Of a stretch of 20,990 nucleotides of DNA, positions 14,124 to 20,030 are shown one piece after another (the first letter of the stretch is position 1; every line of letters begins with the position of its first letter). Below the pieces are notes generated by a model. That model was given only the letters and a program-made list of their open reading frames with translations. It was not told the DNA's origin and searched no databases. A program made the position numbers and the translations under genes. The DNA lies in assembly GCA_016936035.1 (NCBI GenBank), contig JAFGPU010000107.1, forward strand, positions 1 through 20,990. Reading direction: 5' to 3'. Source of the DNA: Acidimicrobiales bacterium. Its GTDB lineage: Bacteria; Actinomycetota; Acidimicrobiia; Acidimicrobiales; VFJN01.

Positions 14124-15629
14124 TCACGCCAGGTAGCCCGCCTGGTGGGCGGCGATCATGGCGGCCGACTCCGCGTACGACGTGGGGCCGTAGGTGCGCG
14201 CGGGCGGCAGGCTGGCGCGCACGGCCTCGACCTCCTCGGCGCTGAGGTCGCACTGGCCCGTGATGGGCTCGATGCCGTAGAGCCGGGCCGAGGTGACGCC
14301 GAAGATCTTGGCCTTGATCTCGTCGGTGAGAGCCGGGTAGCCGTGCCGCTCCTGCAGTTCCTCGCTGATCTGGAAGGTGCGCAGCGCCTGGATCTGGTCC
14401 TGGGGCGTGCCGAACCAGATCGAGTCGGTGCCCCACACGACCCGGTCCTCGCCCACGTAGGTGAGGAGCTTGCCCAGCACGTGGGCGGCGGCCGTCGGGT
14501 CGCGCATCAGGAACCACCAGGTGCCGCCGAGCTCGGCGTACACGTTGGCGTTCGGCTCGACGCCGGCGTCCTGCAGCGAGCGGATGAGGCGGTCGACGCC
14601 CTGGGGGGCCGGGTCGTCAGGGTCGTAGGCGCCGGTGCCGCCCCCACCGGGCTCGAAGCCGGAGTGGTAGACGACGAAGGAGATGTCGGGGTTGCGGGCG
14701 GCCGCCGGTCCGATGTCGCTCGGGTCGGCCAGCTCGGGCGTGGAACCGACGATCGAGCTGATGCCCTTGTGGGTGCAGATGATCGGCGGGCCGATCTCGC
14801 GGACGTGGTCGATGAACCGCTGGCCGATCTGGGGCCGGTCGGGGTCGTGGTCGTCGAAGTAGAAGTGCTCGTCGGTCGGCGTCATCGTGTAGATCTTCCA
14901 GGCGGCCAGCTCGTAGCGGTCGCGCAGGTCGGTCATGCTGGCGAGCGCCGCCTCGACGGGACCGTGGTGGGGGTAGGCGCCGCCGTGCATCAGCACCCGG
15001 CCGTCGCACCCGAGCCGGGTGGCGACGTCGATGGCGTAGGCCATGTCGTCGGGCTGCAGCCCGGCGAGCGCCTGGGACGGCAGCGCCGACAGGATCGTCA
15101 TCGACGTGTCGGACCGCACGAACACCTCGCGGAAGTAGGCGTCGGCCGTGAAGCACACCTTGGCGTTGCCGTCCGCGGCGCCCTCCTCGCACTGGCTGCC
15201 CGGGAACGCGCCGGTCCACTCGCCGATGCCGGGATCGGCGTCGTAGTTCACGTAGTGGGTCTGGACGTCGAAGATGAACTCCTCGCCGCCGAGCTGGTCG
15301 AGCGCCGTGGCGGTGTCGGTGGTGGCGTCCTCGTCCACGTCGAACGAGCCGCCCGGCGACTCGCCCCGGCTGTTGGACTCCTCCTTCGAGCACGCGCCCA
15401 GCACGAACAGGGTGGCGGCCGCGCCGGTGGCGCCGGTGAGGAACCGGCGACGCGAGATGCCCATGCGGCGGGCGTTGTCGTCGGCCAGCCGGTACGTGCG
15501 ACGGATGACCTCGCGCACCAGGGGGCTGTGCGGCTGCGGGTGGAACTCGCCGTTCGACACCGGGCCGAACTTGATGGGCAGGAGGTCCTCGTCCCGCCCG
15601 ACGCCGTCGTTGTGCCCCCGGTCACTCAT
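14124..15629 (-). CDS. Tat-exported lipoprotein of the amidohydrolase family
   Basis: A 501-residue protein. A 57-residue N-terminal segment precedes the twin-arginine motif SRRRFLTG (59-66), a hydrophobic stretch and the lipobox LGAC with Cys80. It is therefore predicted to be exported folded and lipid-anchored outside the membrane. The mature domain looks like amidohydrolase-2: FDVQTHYVNY (120-129), AAWKIYTM (242-249), IICTHKG (283-289), VVYHSGFEP (319-327) and VVWGTDSIW (397-405), with His125, His287, His322 and Asp402 as likely metal ligands. The single TH instead of HxH at the start is a variation. Substrate is unknown; family members hydrolyse or decarboxylate cyclic and aromatic compounds. 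The long pre-Tat extension is unusual. The ATG at 15629 is the first in frame. Confidence 0.85.
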   Translation of the reverse strand: MSDRGHNDGVGRDEDLLPIKFGPVSNGEFHPQPHSPLVREVIRRTYRLADDNARRMGISRRRFLTGATGAAATLFVLGACSKEESNSRGESPGGSFDVDEDATTDTATALDQLGGEEFIFDVQTHYVNYDADPGIGEWTGAFPGSQCEEGAADGNAKVCFTADAYFREVFVRSDTSMTILSALPSQALAGLQPDDMAYAIDVATRLGCDGRVLMHGGAYPHHGPVEAALASMTDLRDRYELAAWKIYTMTPTDEHFYFDDHDPDRPQIGQRFIDHVREIGPPIICTHKGISSIVGSTPELADPSDIGPAAARNPDISFVVYHSGFEPGGGGTGAYDPDDPAPQGVDRLIRSLQDAGVEPNANVYAELGGTWWFLMRDPTAAAHVLGKLLTYVGEDRVVWGTDSIWFGTPQDQIQALRTFQISEELQERHGYPALTDEIKAKIFGVTSARLYGIEPITGQCDLSAEEVEAVRASLPPARTYGPTSYAESAAMIAAHQAGYLA

Positions 15630-15685
15630 GCGGGCCAGTCAAGCATTCACCGCTCGGGCGTGCTCGGCGTGCGAGGCTCGTGGCC

Positions 15686-16039
15686 ATGAGCTTCGGTCGC
15701 CAATCCGGGCCGCCCGCCTCGGCCCGGCAGATGGACTACCTGCGGTCGCTGGTCGAGAAGGCGGGCCACACCGGCTTCCGCGACGCGCGCGGTCCGCTCG
15801 GCCTGAGCCAGCGCCAGGCCGGTGGCAAGTTCACCAAGGCCGAGGCGTCGGCGCTCATCGACCGGCTGGTCGACGGCGGGGGCGGCGACGGCGACACGTC
15901 GGACGGCGCTGCAGCCGAGTACCGGTCGGCCGCCGAACGGCTCGAGGCCGAGCAGGCCGGCGTCCTGCGCGGCATGCCGGCGGGCCTGCTGGCCGCCGAG
16001 CTCGAACGCCGCGGCTGGACGGTGACGTCGCCGTTCTGA
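15686..16039 (+). CDS. small DUF3072-like protein
   Basis: A 117-residue protein. ASARQMDYLRSLVEKAGHTGF (11-31) and KFTKAEASALIDRLVDG (about 48-64) follow the Q-x-x-YLxxL...KxEAS-x-IDxL pattern of DUF3072 and of similar segments found in actinobacterial proteins. An acidic Gly/Asp linker follows, then AAEYRSAAERLEAEQAGVL and a C-terminal helix-strand ending RRGWTVTSPF. Function is unknown. The ATG at 15686 has GCGAGG 9 bases before it; the GTG at 15680 is too close to that site. The gene is divergent from the Tat lipoprotein gene (56-base gap) and convergent with the LigD-type gene, separated by a clean hairpin. Confidence 0.75.
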   Translation: MSFGRQSGPPASARQMDYLRSLVEKAGHTGFRDARGPLGLSQRQAGGKFTKAEASALIDRLVDGGGGDGDTSDGAAAEYRSAAERLEAEQAGVLRGMPAGLLAAELERRGWTVTSPF

Positions 16040-16062
16040 GCACCCGCAACGAGCGGGTGCTC
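16038..16062. terminator. bidirectional hairpin terminator
   Basis: GAGCACCCGC (16038-16047) and GCGGGTGCTC (16053-16062) form a perfect 10-bp stem with an AACGA loop. It starts inside the stop codon of the 15686 gene and ends 8 bases before the end of the convergent LigD-type gene. Confidence 0.7.
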
Positions 16063-16069
16063 GCCGGGG

Positions 16070-17101
16070 TCAGAGCGGGGGCAGCTCCTGGTCCCGTCCG
16101 ACGAGCACGGCGAAGGGGTCGCCCGTGGCCGCCAGGCGGTCGCCGACCGTGCGGATCGTCCAGCGGTCGGGGCGGAGGTCGGGGTCGTCGAGCTCGTCCC
16201 AGGTGAGCGGTACCGACACCGGCGCCCCCGGCACGGCTCGCACGCTGTAGGGCGCCACCAGCGTGCGGTTGATGGCGTTCTGCGTGTCGTCGAGCCGGGC
16301 GAGGCCGCCACGCTCGCTCCTCCGCCAGGCCCAGCTGACGAGCTCGGGCACGGTGGCGCCCACGGCCCGGGACAGCGACTCGACCCACGCCCGGGTCTCG
16401 TCGAAGGACGGACCGGGACGGATGGGGACCCAGATCTGGACGCCCCGCTTGCCGGTCACCTTGGGTCGGGCCTCGACGCCGAGGTGCTCGAGGGCGGTGC
16501 GGTACAGGCGCGCCAGCACCAGCACGTCGTCGAACGTGGTGCGCTCGCCCGGGTCGATGTCGATGAACGCCCAGGTGGGCCGGTGCACGTCGGGCCGGCG
16601 TGACGTCCACGGGTGCAGCTCGATGGCGCCGTAGTTGGCCATCCACGCCACCGCGGCCGGGCTGTCGAGCACCGAGTACCACTCGGTCTCGCCCGGGTCG
16701 GCGTCGTCGTTGCGCCAGCGGTCGAGCCAGTCGGGTGCGTGGTTCGGCACCGCCCTCTGCCAGAAGCCCTTGCGGTGGACGCCGCTCGGGAAGCGGTGGA
16801 GGTTGACGGGCCGGTCGACGAGGTACGGCAGCAGCGTCGGGGCGACGGCGGCGTAGTAGCGGACCAGCTCGCGCTTGGTGACCGGCGGCTCGCCGTCCTG
16901 TCCGGGGAACAGCTCGCGGTCGAGGTTGGTGAGCTTCAGCGTCCGGCCCTGCAGCTCCCACCGTCCGCTCTTGCCGAGCGCGTCGAGGGCGGCCAGCTCG
17001 TCGTCGGATGGCGGGTCCCACCGTCGCGTTGCAGCACCGACCGCAACCTCCGCGTCGGCGGCGGGCAGGTCGCTGCGCCACAGGGCGTCGGGGCCGCCGC
17101 C
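16070..17101 (-). CDS. LigD-type NHEJ polymerase (primase) domain, second part of a frameshifted gene
   Basis: About 343 residues readable in this frame form a LigD/PolDom archaeo-eukaryotic primase. WELQGRTLKLTNLDRELFPG opens the domain; HRKGFWQRAVPNHAPDW, AFIDIDPGERTTFDDV (metal-binding D-x-D), VTGKRGVQIWVPI and the closing VPLTWDELDDPDL segment are all in place. It adds nucleotides at broken DNA ends during Ku-dependent repair. This frame has no ATG, GTG or TTG between the junction near 17100 and the start of the conserved domain. It should therefore be the continuation of the phosphoesterase gene upstream, displaced by one base. No ATP-dependent ligase domain and no Ku gene are in the window. 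A hairpin terminates it. Confidence 0.85.
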   Translation of the reverse strand, partial: GGGPDALWRSDLPAADAEVAVGAATRRWDPPSDDELAALDALGKSGRWELQGRTLKLTNLDRELFPGQDGEPPVTKRELVRYYAAVAPTLLPYLVDRPVNLHRFPSGVHRKGFWQRAVPNHAPDWLDRWRNDDADPGETEWYSVLDSPAAVAWMANYGAIELHPWTSRRPDVHRPTWAFIDIDPGERTTFDDVLVLARLYRTALEHLGVEARPKVTGKRGVQIWVPIRPGPSFDETRAWVESLSRAVGATVPELVSWAWRRSERGGLARLDDTQNAINRTLVAPYSVRAVPGAPVSVPLTWDELDDPDLRPDRWTIRTVGDRLAATGDPFAVLVGRDQELPPL

Positions 17102-17724
17102 ACCTCGTCGTTGGTGCGCCCGCTCTTGACGGACCGGGGGTGGTCCTCGGGGTCCCAGCCGGGACGGGCGTGGTCGTCGTTCTTGTGGAGCAGCAACCAC
17201 TGCTCGCGCTGCGAGCGGTCCCGGTCGGTGCGGACCAGCACGAAGCGCCCGGCGAGCTTCTCGGAGGTGACGTCGAAGTGCAGCTCGCCGGCGGCGATCG
17301 CGGCGGCCGGGTCGTCGGTGTCGGATGGCGACCACGTCCCGCGGTCCCAGACGATGACGTCGCCGCCGCCGTACTCGCCCTCGGGGATCACCCCCTCGAA
17401 GTCCGCGTACTCGATCGGGTGGTCCTCGACGTGCACGGCGAGCGACCGCACCTTGGGGTCGAGGGTGGGGCCCTTGGGGACCGCCCAGCTGGCCAGGGTG
17501 CCGTCCACCTCGAGGCGCAGGTCGTAGTGCAGGCGGCGGGCACGGTGCCGCTGGACGACGAAGCGGCGGGCGCCCTCGGCCCCGGGGCTCTCGCCAGCCG
17601 GGGCGGGTGTGCCGGCCGGTTCCGTGGTGCGGTCGAAGTCGCGCTTGTCGCGGTACTCGTCGAGCTTGCGCCCGCGGGCGCCCCTCGAGCGTCCGGCGGG
17701 ACGGCGCGCGCGGTCATCGGCCAC
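16936..17724 (-). CDS. LigD-type 3'-phosphoesterase domain, first part of a frameshifted PE-Pol gene
   Basis: Starting with GTG at 17724 (GGAAGGGCG upstream), LDEYRDKRDF (21-30) is the typical LigD phosphoesterase entry. His60, His66, Asp68 and Arg70 (in RHRARRLHYDLRLE) and His102 and Tyr106 (DHPIEYADF) match the known catalytic set of the domain. The domain trims 3' ends before polymerisation or ligation. Genuine homology stops at SGRTNDEVAA (about residue 208); beyond that the frame reads Pro/Thr/Arg nonsense to 16936. The polymerase domain continues in the -1 frame from about 17100. One added base in the G/C run at 17090-17101 would join them as ...DEVAAGPDALWRSD... The intact product would be about 550 residues, ordered PE-Pol with no ligase domain. 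Confidence 0.85.
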   Translation of the reverse strand: MADDRARRPAGRSRGARGRKLDEYRDKRDFDRTTEPAGTPAPAGESPGAEGARRFVVQRHRARRLHYDLRLEVDGTLASWAVPKGPTLDPKVRSLAVHVEDHPIEYADFEGVIPEGEYGGGDVIVWDRGTWSPSDTDDPAAAIAAGELHFDVTSEKLAGRFVLVRTDRDRSQREQWLLLHKNDDHARPGWDPEDHPRSVKSGRTNDEVAAAPTPCGAATCPPPTRRLRSVLQRDGGTRHPTTSWPPSTRSARADGGSCRAGR

Positions 17725-17734
17725 CGCCCTTCCC

Positions 17735-17758
17735 TACCCGCGCCGGGCGCGATCCACC
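17735..17758 (-). promoter_or_regulatory. weak SigB/SigF-like promoter candidate for the LigD-type gene
   Basis: GGTG (17758-17755) and GGGTA (17739-17735) on the minus strand are 15 bases apart. The -10 matches the SigB/SigF class but the -35 is poor, and the start codon at 17724 is only 10 bases away. Confidence 0.25.
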
Positions 17759-17769
17759 CGGTCGTCTGG

Positions 17770-17775
17770 CACGAT
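17770..17775 (+). promoter_or_regulatory. -10 box, leaderless start of the S4 gene
   Basis: CACGAT ends 7 bases before the GTG at 17783, with no ribosome site between. The in-frame ATG at 17774 overlaps the box and is less likely to be the start. Confidence 0.4.
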
Positions 17776-17782
17776 GGGCGCC

Positions 17783-18145
17783 GTGGACGAGACCCGGGTC
17801 GACAAGTGGCTGTGGGCGGTACGGCTGTTCAAGACCCGGGCGCTGGCCACCGCGGCGTGCAAGGGCGGCCACGTCCGCGTCAACGGCGCGCCGGCCAAAC
17901 CCGCCTCCCCGGTGCGGGTGGGCGACACGGTCGAGGCCCACGTCCACGGCAGGTCGCGGGTCCTCGAGGTCGCCCGCATCATCGACAAGCGCGTGGGGGC
18001 GCCCGTCGCCGCGACCTGCGTGGTCGACCACAGCCCGCCGGCGCCGCCGCGCGAGCAGGCGCCGGACGTGTTCGTGCGCGAGCGCGGCGCCGGGCGGCCC
18101 ACCAAGCGCGATCGCCGGCAGCTCGATCGCCTGCGCACCCGCTGA
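17783..18145 (+). CDS. S4-domain RNA-binding protein (HslR/Hsp15-like)
   Basis: A 120-residue protein. ETRVDKWLWAVRLFKTRALA (3-22) and ACKGGHVRVNGAPAKPASPVRVGD (about 25-48) are the S4 RNA-binding helix-turn and beta-hairpin. The family segment DxVEAHVHGRSRVLEVARIIDKRVGAPVA follows, and a basic C-terminus ends in GRPTKRDRRQLDRLR (about 103-117). That tail is characteristic of Hsp15/HslR, which in E. coli binds nascent-chain-carrying 50S subunits during heat stress. The GTG start at 17783 (VDETRVDKWL) is favoured over the ATG at 17774 by the -10 position. It is divergent from the LigD-type gene and is followed by a short hairpin. Confidence 0.9.
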   Translation: MDETRVDKWLWAVRLFKTRALATAACKGGHVRVNGAPAKPASPVRVGDTVEAHVHGRSRVLEVARIIDKRVGAPVAATCVVDHSPPAPPREQAPDVFVRERGAGRPTKRDRRQLDRLRTR

Positions 18146-18152
18146 GCGCTGC

Positions 18153-18167
18153 GGCCGCCGGGCGGCC
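18153..18167 (+). terminator. short hairpin after the S4 gene
   Basis: GGCCGC (18153-18158) and GCGGCC (18162-18167) form a 6-bp stem with a 3-base loop, 8 bases after the stop. There is no T-tract. Confidence 0.35.
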
Positions 18168-18189
18168 CGACGACACCCGCCCGAGCCCG

Positions 18190-18218
18190 TTGCGTCGACG
18201 TAGCCGGGGGTGCACAAT
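18190..18218 (+). promoter_or_regulatory. promoter of the 18226 gene (leaderless)
   Basis: TTGCGT (18190-18195), a 17-base spacer and CACAAT (18213-18218) form a good vegetative-type promoter. The -10 ends 7 bases before the ATG at 18226, so the transcript should have essentially no leader. Confidence 0.5.
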
Positions 18219-18225
18219 CCGTGCC

Positions 18226-18618
18226 ATGGGGGAACGATCGCCGCGCCGCCGCGTGCTGATCGAGGATGCCCGGCGCAACGGCCAGCACCTGCGCGCCACC
18301 TGGCATCCCGACAAGCGCCAGTTCGTGATCAGCACGTGGAGCGCCGACGTGTGCACCGGGGCCACGCGCGTCGCCGTCGACGACGTCGCCGACTTCACCG
18401 GTCTCCTGGTCGGCGGCCTCGCCGACGCCGCCTCCCGGACCCCGGCGTCCGCCGAGGCCGCCCCCTCACCCCCGCGCGGCCCTGCCGGCCTCGCCAGCCT
18501 GGCCGGACTGGTCGACCGCCTGCGCAGGTTCGTGCGAGGCGCACCGCCGGGCGGCGCGCGTCCGGGGCCCGGGACACCGAGCGCCTCCGTGCGTCGCCTG
18601 CCCCGCCGCTCGGCCTGA
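18226..18618 (+). CDS. hypothetical protein, small conserved-looking domain plus disordered tail
   Basis: A 130-residue protein. Residues 8-68 look folded: RRVLIEDARRNGQHLRATWHP (a basic helix and strand), KRQFVISTWSADVCTGATRVA (two strands) and VDDVADFTGLLVGGLADAA (a helix). The layout is reminiscent of small strand-helix nucleic-acid or protein-binding modules, but I cannot name a family. The rest is Pro/Ala/Gly/Arg-rich, with a possible helix at LASLAGLVDRLRRFVRG (about 88-104). It lies between the S4 gene and an amidohydrolase on the same strand, yet each has its own promoter. The start is fixed by the TTGCGT/CACAAT promoter 7 bases upstream. Confidence 0.6.
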   Translation: MGERSPRRRVLIEDARRNGQHLRATWHPDKRQFVISTWSADVCTGATRVAVDDVADFTGLLVGGLADAASRTPASAEAAPSPPRGPAGLASLAGLVDRLRRFVRGAPPGGARPGPGTPSASVRRLPRRSA

Positions 18619-18627
18619 GCGCCCCGG

Positions 18628-18656
18628 GGGACAGGCACGAGAACGTGTTCTACCCT
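18628..18656 (+). promoter_or_regulatory. promoter of the 18663 amidohydrolase gene (leaderless)
   Basis: GGGACA (18628-18633), a 17-base spacer and TACCCT (18651-18656). The -10 ends 6 bases before the ATG. The intervening GGGGGG could also serve as a weak ribosome site. Confidence 0.45.
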
Positions 18657-18662
18657 GGGGGG

Positions 18663-19844
18663 ATGGACGACCTCGGGCACCCGGTCTTCGACGCCGACAA
18701 CCACTACTACGAGGCCACCGACGCCTTCACCCGGCACCTCGACCCGGCGCTCGGCCCGCGCTGCGTGCAGTGGGCCACGATCGACGGCCGCCAGTACCAC
18801 GTGCTGGGCGGGCGGGTCAGCCGCGCCGTGAGCAACGCCACGTTCGACCCCGTGTCCAAGCCCGGCTGCCTCTACGACTACTTCCGCGGCAACGCCGAGG
18901 GCGTGAACCCGCTCGAGCGCCTGCGCGACCACGAGCCCATCCGCCCCGAGTACCGCGACCGCGACGCTCGACTGGCCACGCTCGACGAGCAGGGCCTGGC
19001 CGGCTGCTGGCTGTTCCCGACCCTGGGCATGATCTACGAGGAGCCCCTCCACCACGACCCCGAGGCCGTCTGCCACACCTTCCGGGCGTTCAACCGGTGG
19101 CTGCTCGACGACTGGGGCTTCGTGCACGCCGAGCGCATCTTCGCGGCGCCCTACGTCACGCTGGCGGACCCGCAGTGGGCCGTCGACGAGCTGGAGTGGG
19201 CGTTGGGGGAGGGCGCCCGCCTGGTGGTGATGCGTACGGCCGCCCCCACCACGGCGGTCGGGCGGCGCTCGCCCTTCGATCCGATGTTCGACCCCTTCTG
19301 GGCCCGGGTGAACGAGGCGGGCATCACCGTGGTGGTCCACGCCGGCGACAGCGGCGTGTCGTCCGAGGGCTACGCCGTCGACGGCTTCGCCGCCACGTTC
19401 TCGGGCGGTTTCGCGCCGTCCCTGAAGAACTTCGCCATCGAGAAGGCCGTGCACGACTTCCTGCTGTCGATGACGCTCGCCAACCATTTCGCCAAGTTCC
19501 CCAACCTGCGGGTGGCGTCGGTCGAGAACGGGGCCGAGTTCCTGCCCGACCTGTTCCGCAAGCTGCGCTCGGTCGACAGGAAGATGCGGGGCTGGTTCGC
19601 CGACGACCCCGTCGACATCTTCCGGCGGCACGTGTGGGTCAACCCGTTCTGGGAGGACGACCTGCTGTCGGTGGTCGAGTGGATGGGCGCCGACCGGGTG
19701 CTGTTCGGTTCCGACTGGCCTCACATCGAGGCGCTGCCCCAGCCGCTCGACTACCTGGCCGACGCCAAGGCGCTCGATCCCGCCGCCCGCCGGCTGGTGC
19801 TGCACGACAACGTGCTCGAGCTGACCGCGCCGCGCCCGGCCTGA
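18663..19844 (+). CDS. amidohydrolase family (amidohydrolase-2) protein
   Basis: A 393-residue TIM-barrel metallohydrolase without signal peptide, so cytosolic. VFDADNHYYE (8-17) is the N-terminal strand, where D-x-N-H takes the place of the usual HxH. The metal or active-site residues expected later are present: His226 (VVVHAGDSG), Glu288 (RVASVENGAEFLPDL) and Asp351 (LFGSDWPHIEALPQP, with His354). The sequence is of the kind found next to CoA or aromatic degradation genes in actinobacteria, where family members act as hydrolases or decarboxylases; the substrate is unknown. It is a distant relative of, not a duplicate of, the Tat-lipoprotein amidohydrolase at 14124. The start at 18663 follows its own -10 by 6 bases. 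A hairpin lies 24 bases after the stop. Confidence 0.88.
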   Translation: MDDLGHPVFDADNHYYEATDAFTRHLDPALGPRCVQWATIDGRQYHVLGGRVSRAVSNATFDPVSKPGCLYDYFRGNAEGVNPLERLRDHEPIRPEYRDRDARLATLDEQGLAGCWLFPTLGMIYEEPLHHDPEAVCHTFRAFNRWLLDDWGFVHAERIFAAPYVTLADPQWAVDELEWALGEGARLVVMRTAAPTTAVGRRSPFDPMFDPFWARVNEAGITVVVHAGDSGVSSEGYAVDGFAATFSGGFAPSLKNFAIEKAVHDFLLSMTLANHFAKFPNLRVASVENGAEFLPDLFRKLRSVDRKMRGWFADDPVDIFRRHVWVNPFWEDDLLSVVEWMGADRVLFGSDWPHIEALPQPLDYLADAKALDPAARRLVLHDNVLELTAPRPA

Positions 19845-19867
19845 GGCGCCGGCCCTGACGAGGCACA

Positions 19868-19902
19868 GGTGACCGGGACCGCCCGCCCGGCCCCGGTTCA
19901 CC
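19868..19902. terminator. hairpin terminator between convergent genes
   Basis: GGTGACCGGG (19868-19877) pairs with CCCGGTTCACC (19892-19902) with one bulged T and a 14-base loop. It lies in the 186-base gap between the convergent genes ending at 19844 and 20031. I see nothing else definite in this gap. Confidence 0.5.
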
Positions 19903-20030
19903 AGCCTGCGCCGGTGGTCCGCCCGCTCGCCCGAAGGCTCCTGCGGCGGAGGCCGGGGCCCGCCCGAACACGGCCTCCCCATCGCCAACGCAGAGTTGCC
20001 CCCACTAGAGCGCGTGGGAGGTCCGAAGCG

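Noticed and set aside
14145..15689. Plus-strand 514-codon frame opposite the Tat amidohydrolase
   Set aside because: Composition is biased (Val/Gly/Arg/Asp) with no motif, and the minus frame has a Tat signal, lipobox and metal-ligand motifs.
17088..17103. Programmed -1 frameshift in the LigD-type gene
   Set aside because: The run read in the upstream frame (GCG GCG GCC CCG) is not an X XXY YYZ slippery heptamer and I see no obvious downstream pseudoknot. A deletion or a sequencing error in a G/C run is simpler.
16070..17335. Independent polymerase gene starting at GTG 17335
   Set aside because: That start lies inside the phosphoesterase coding region and would add about 80 residues of nonsense. 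No usable start codon exists nearer the polymerase domain.
17979..19988. Minus-strand 669-codon frame opposite the S4, 18226 and amidohydrolase genes
   Set aside because: It spans three well-supported plus-strand genes with their promoters and has no recognisable domain.
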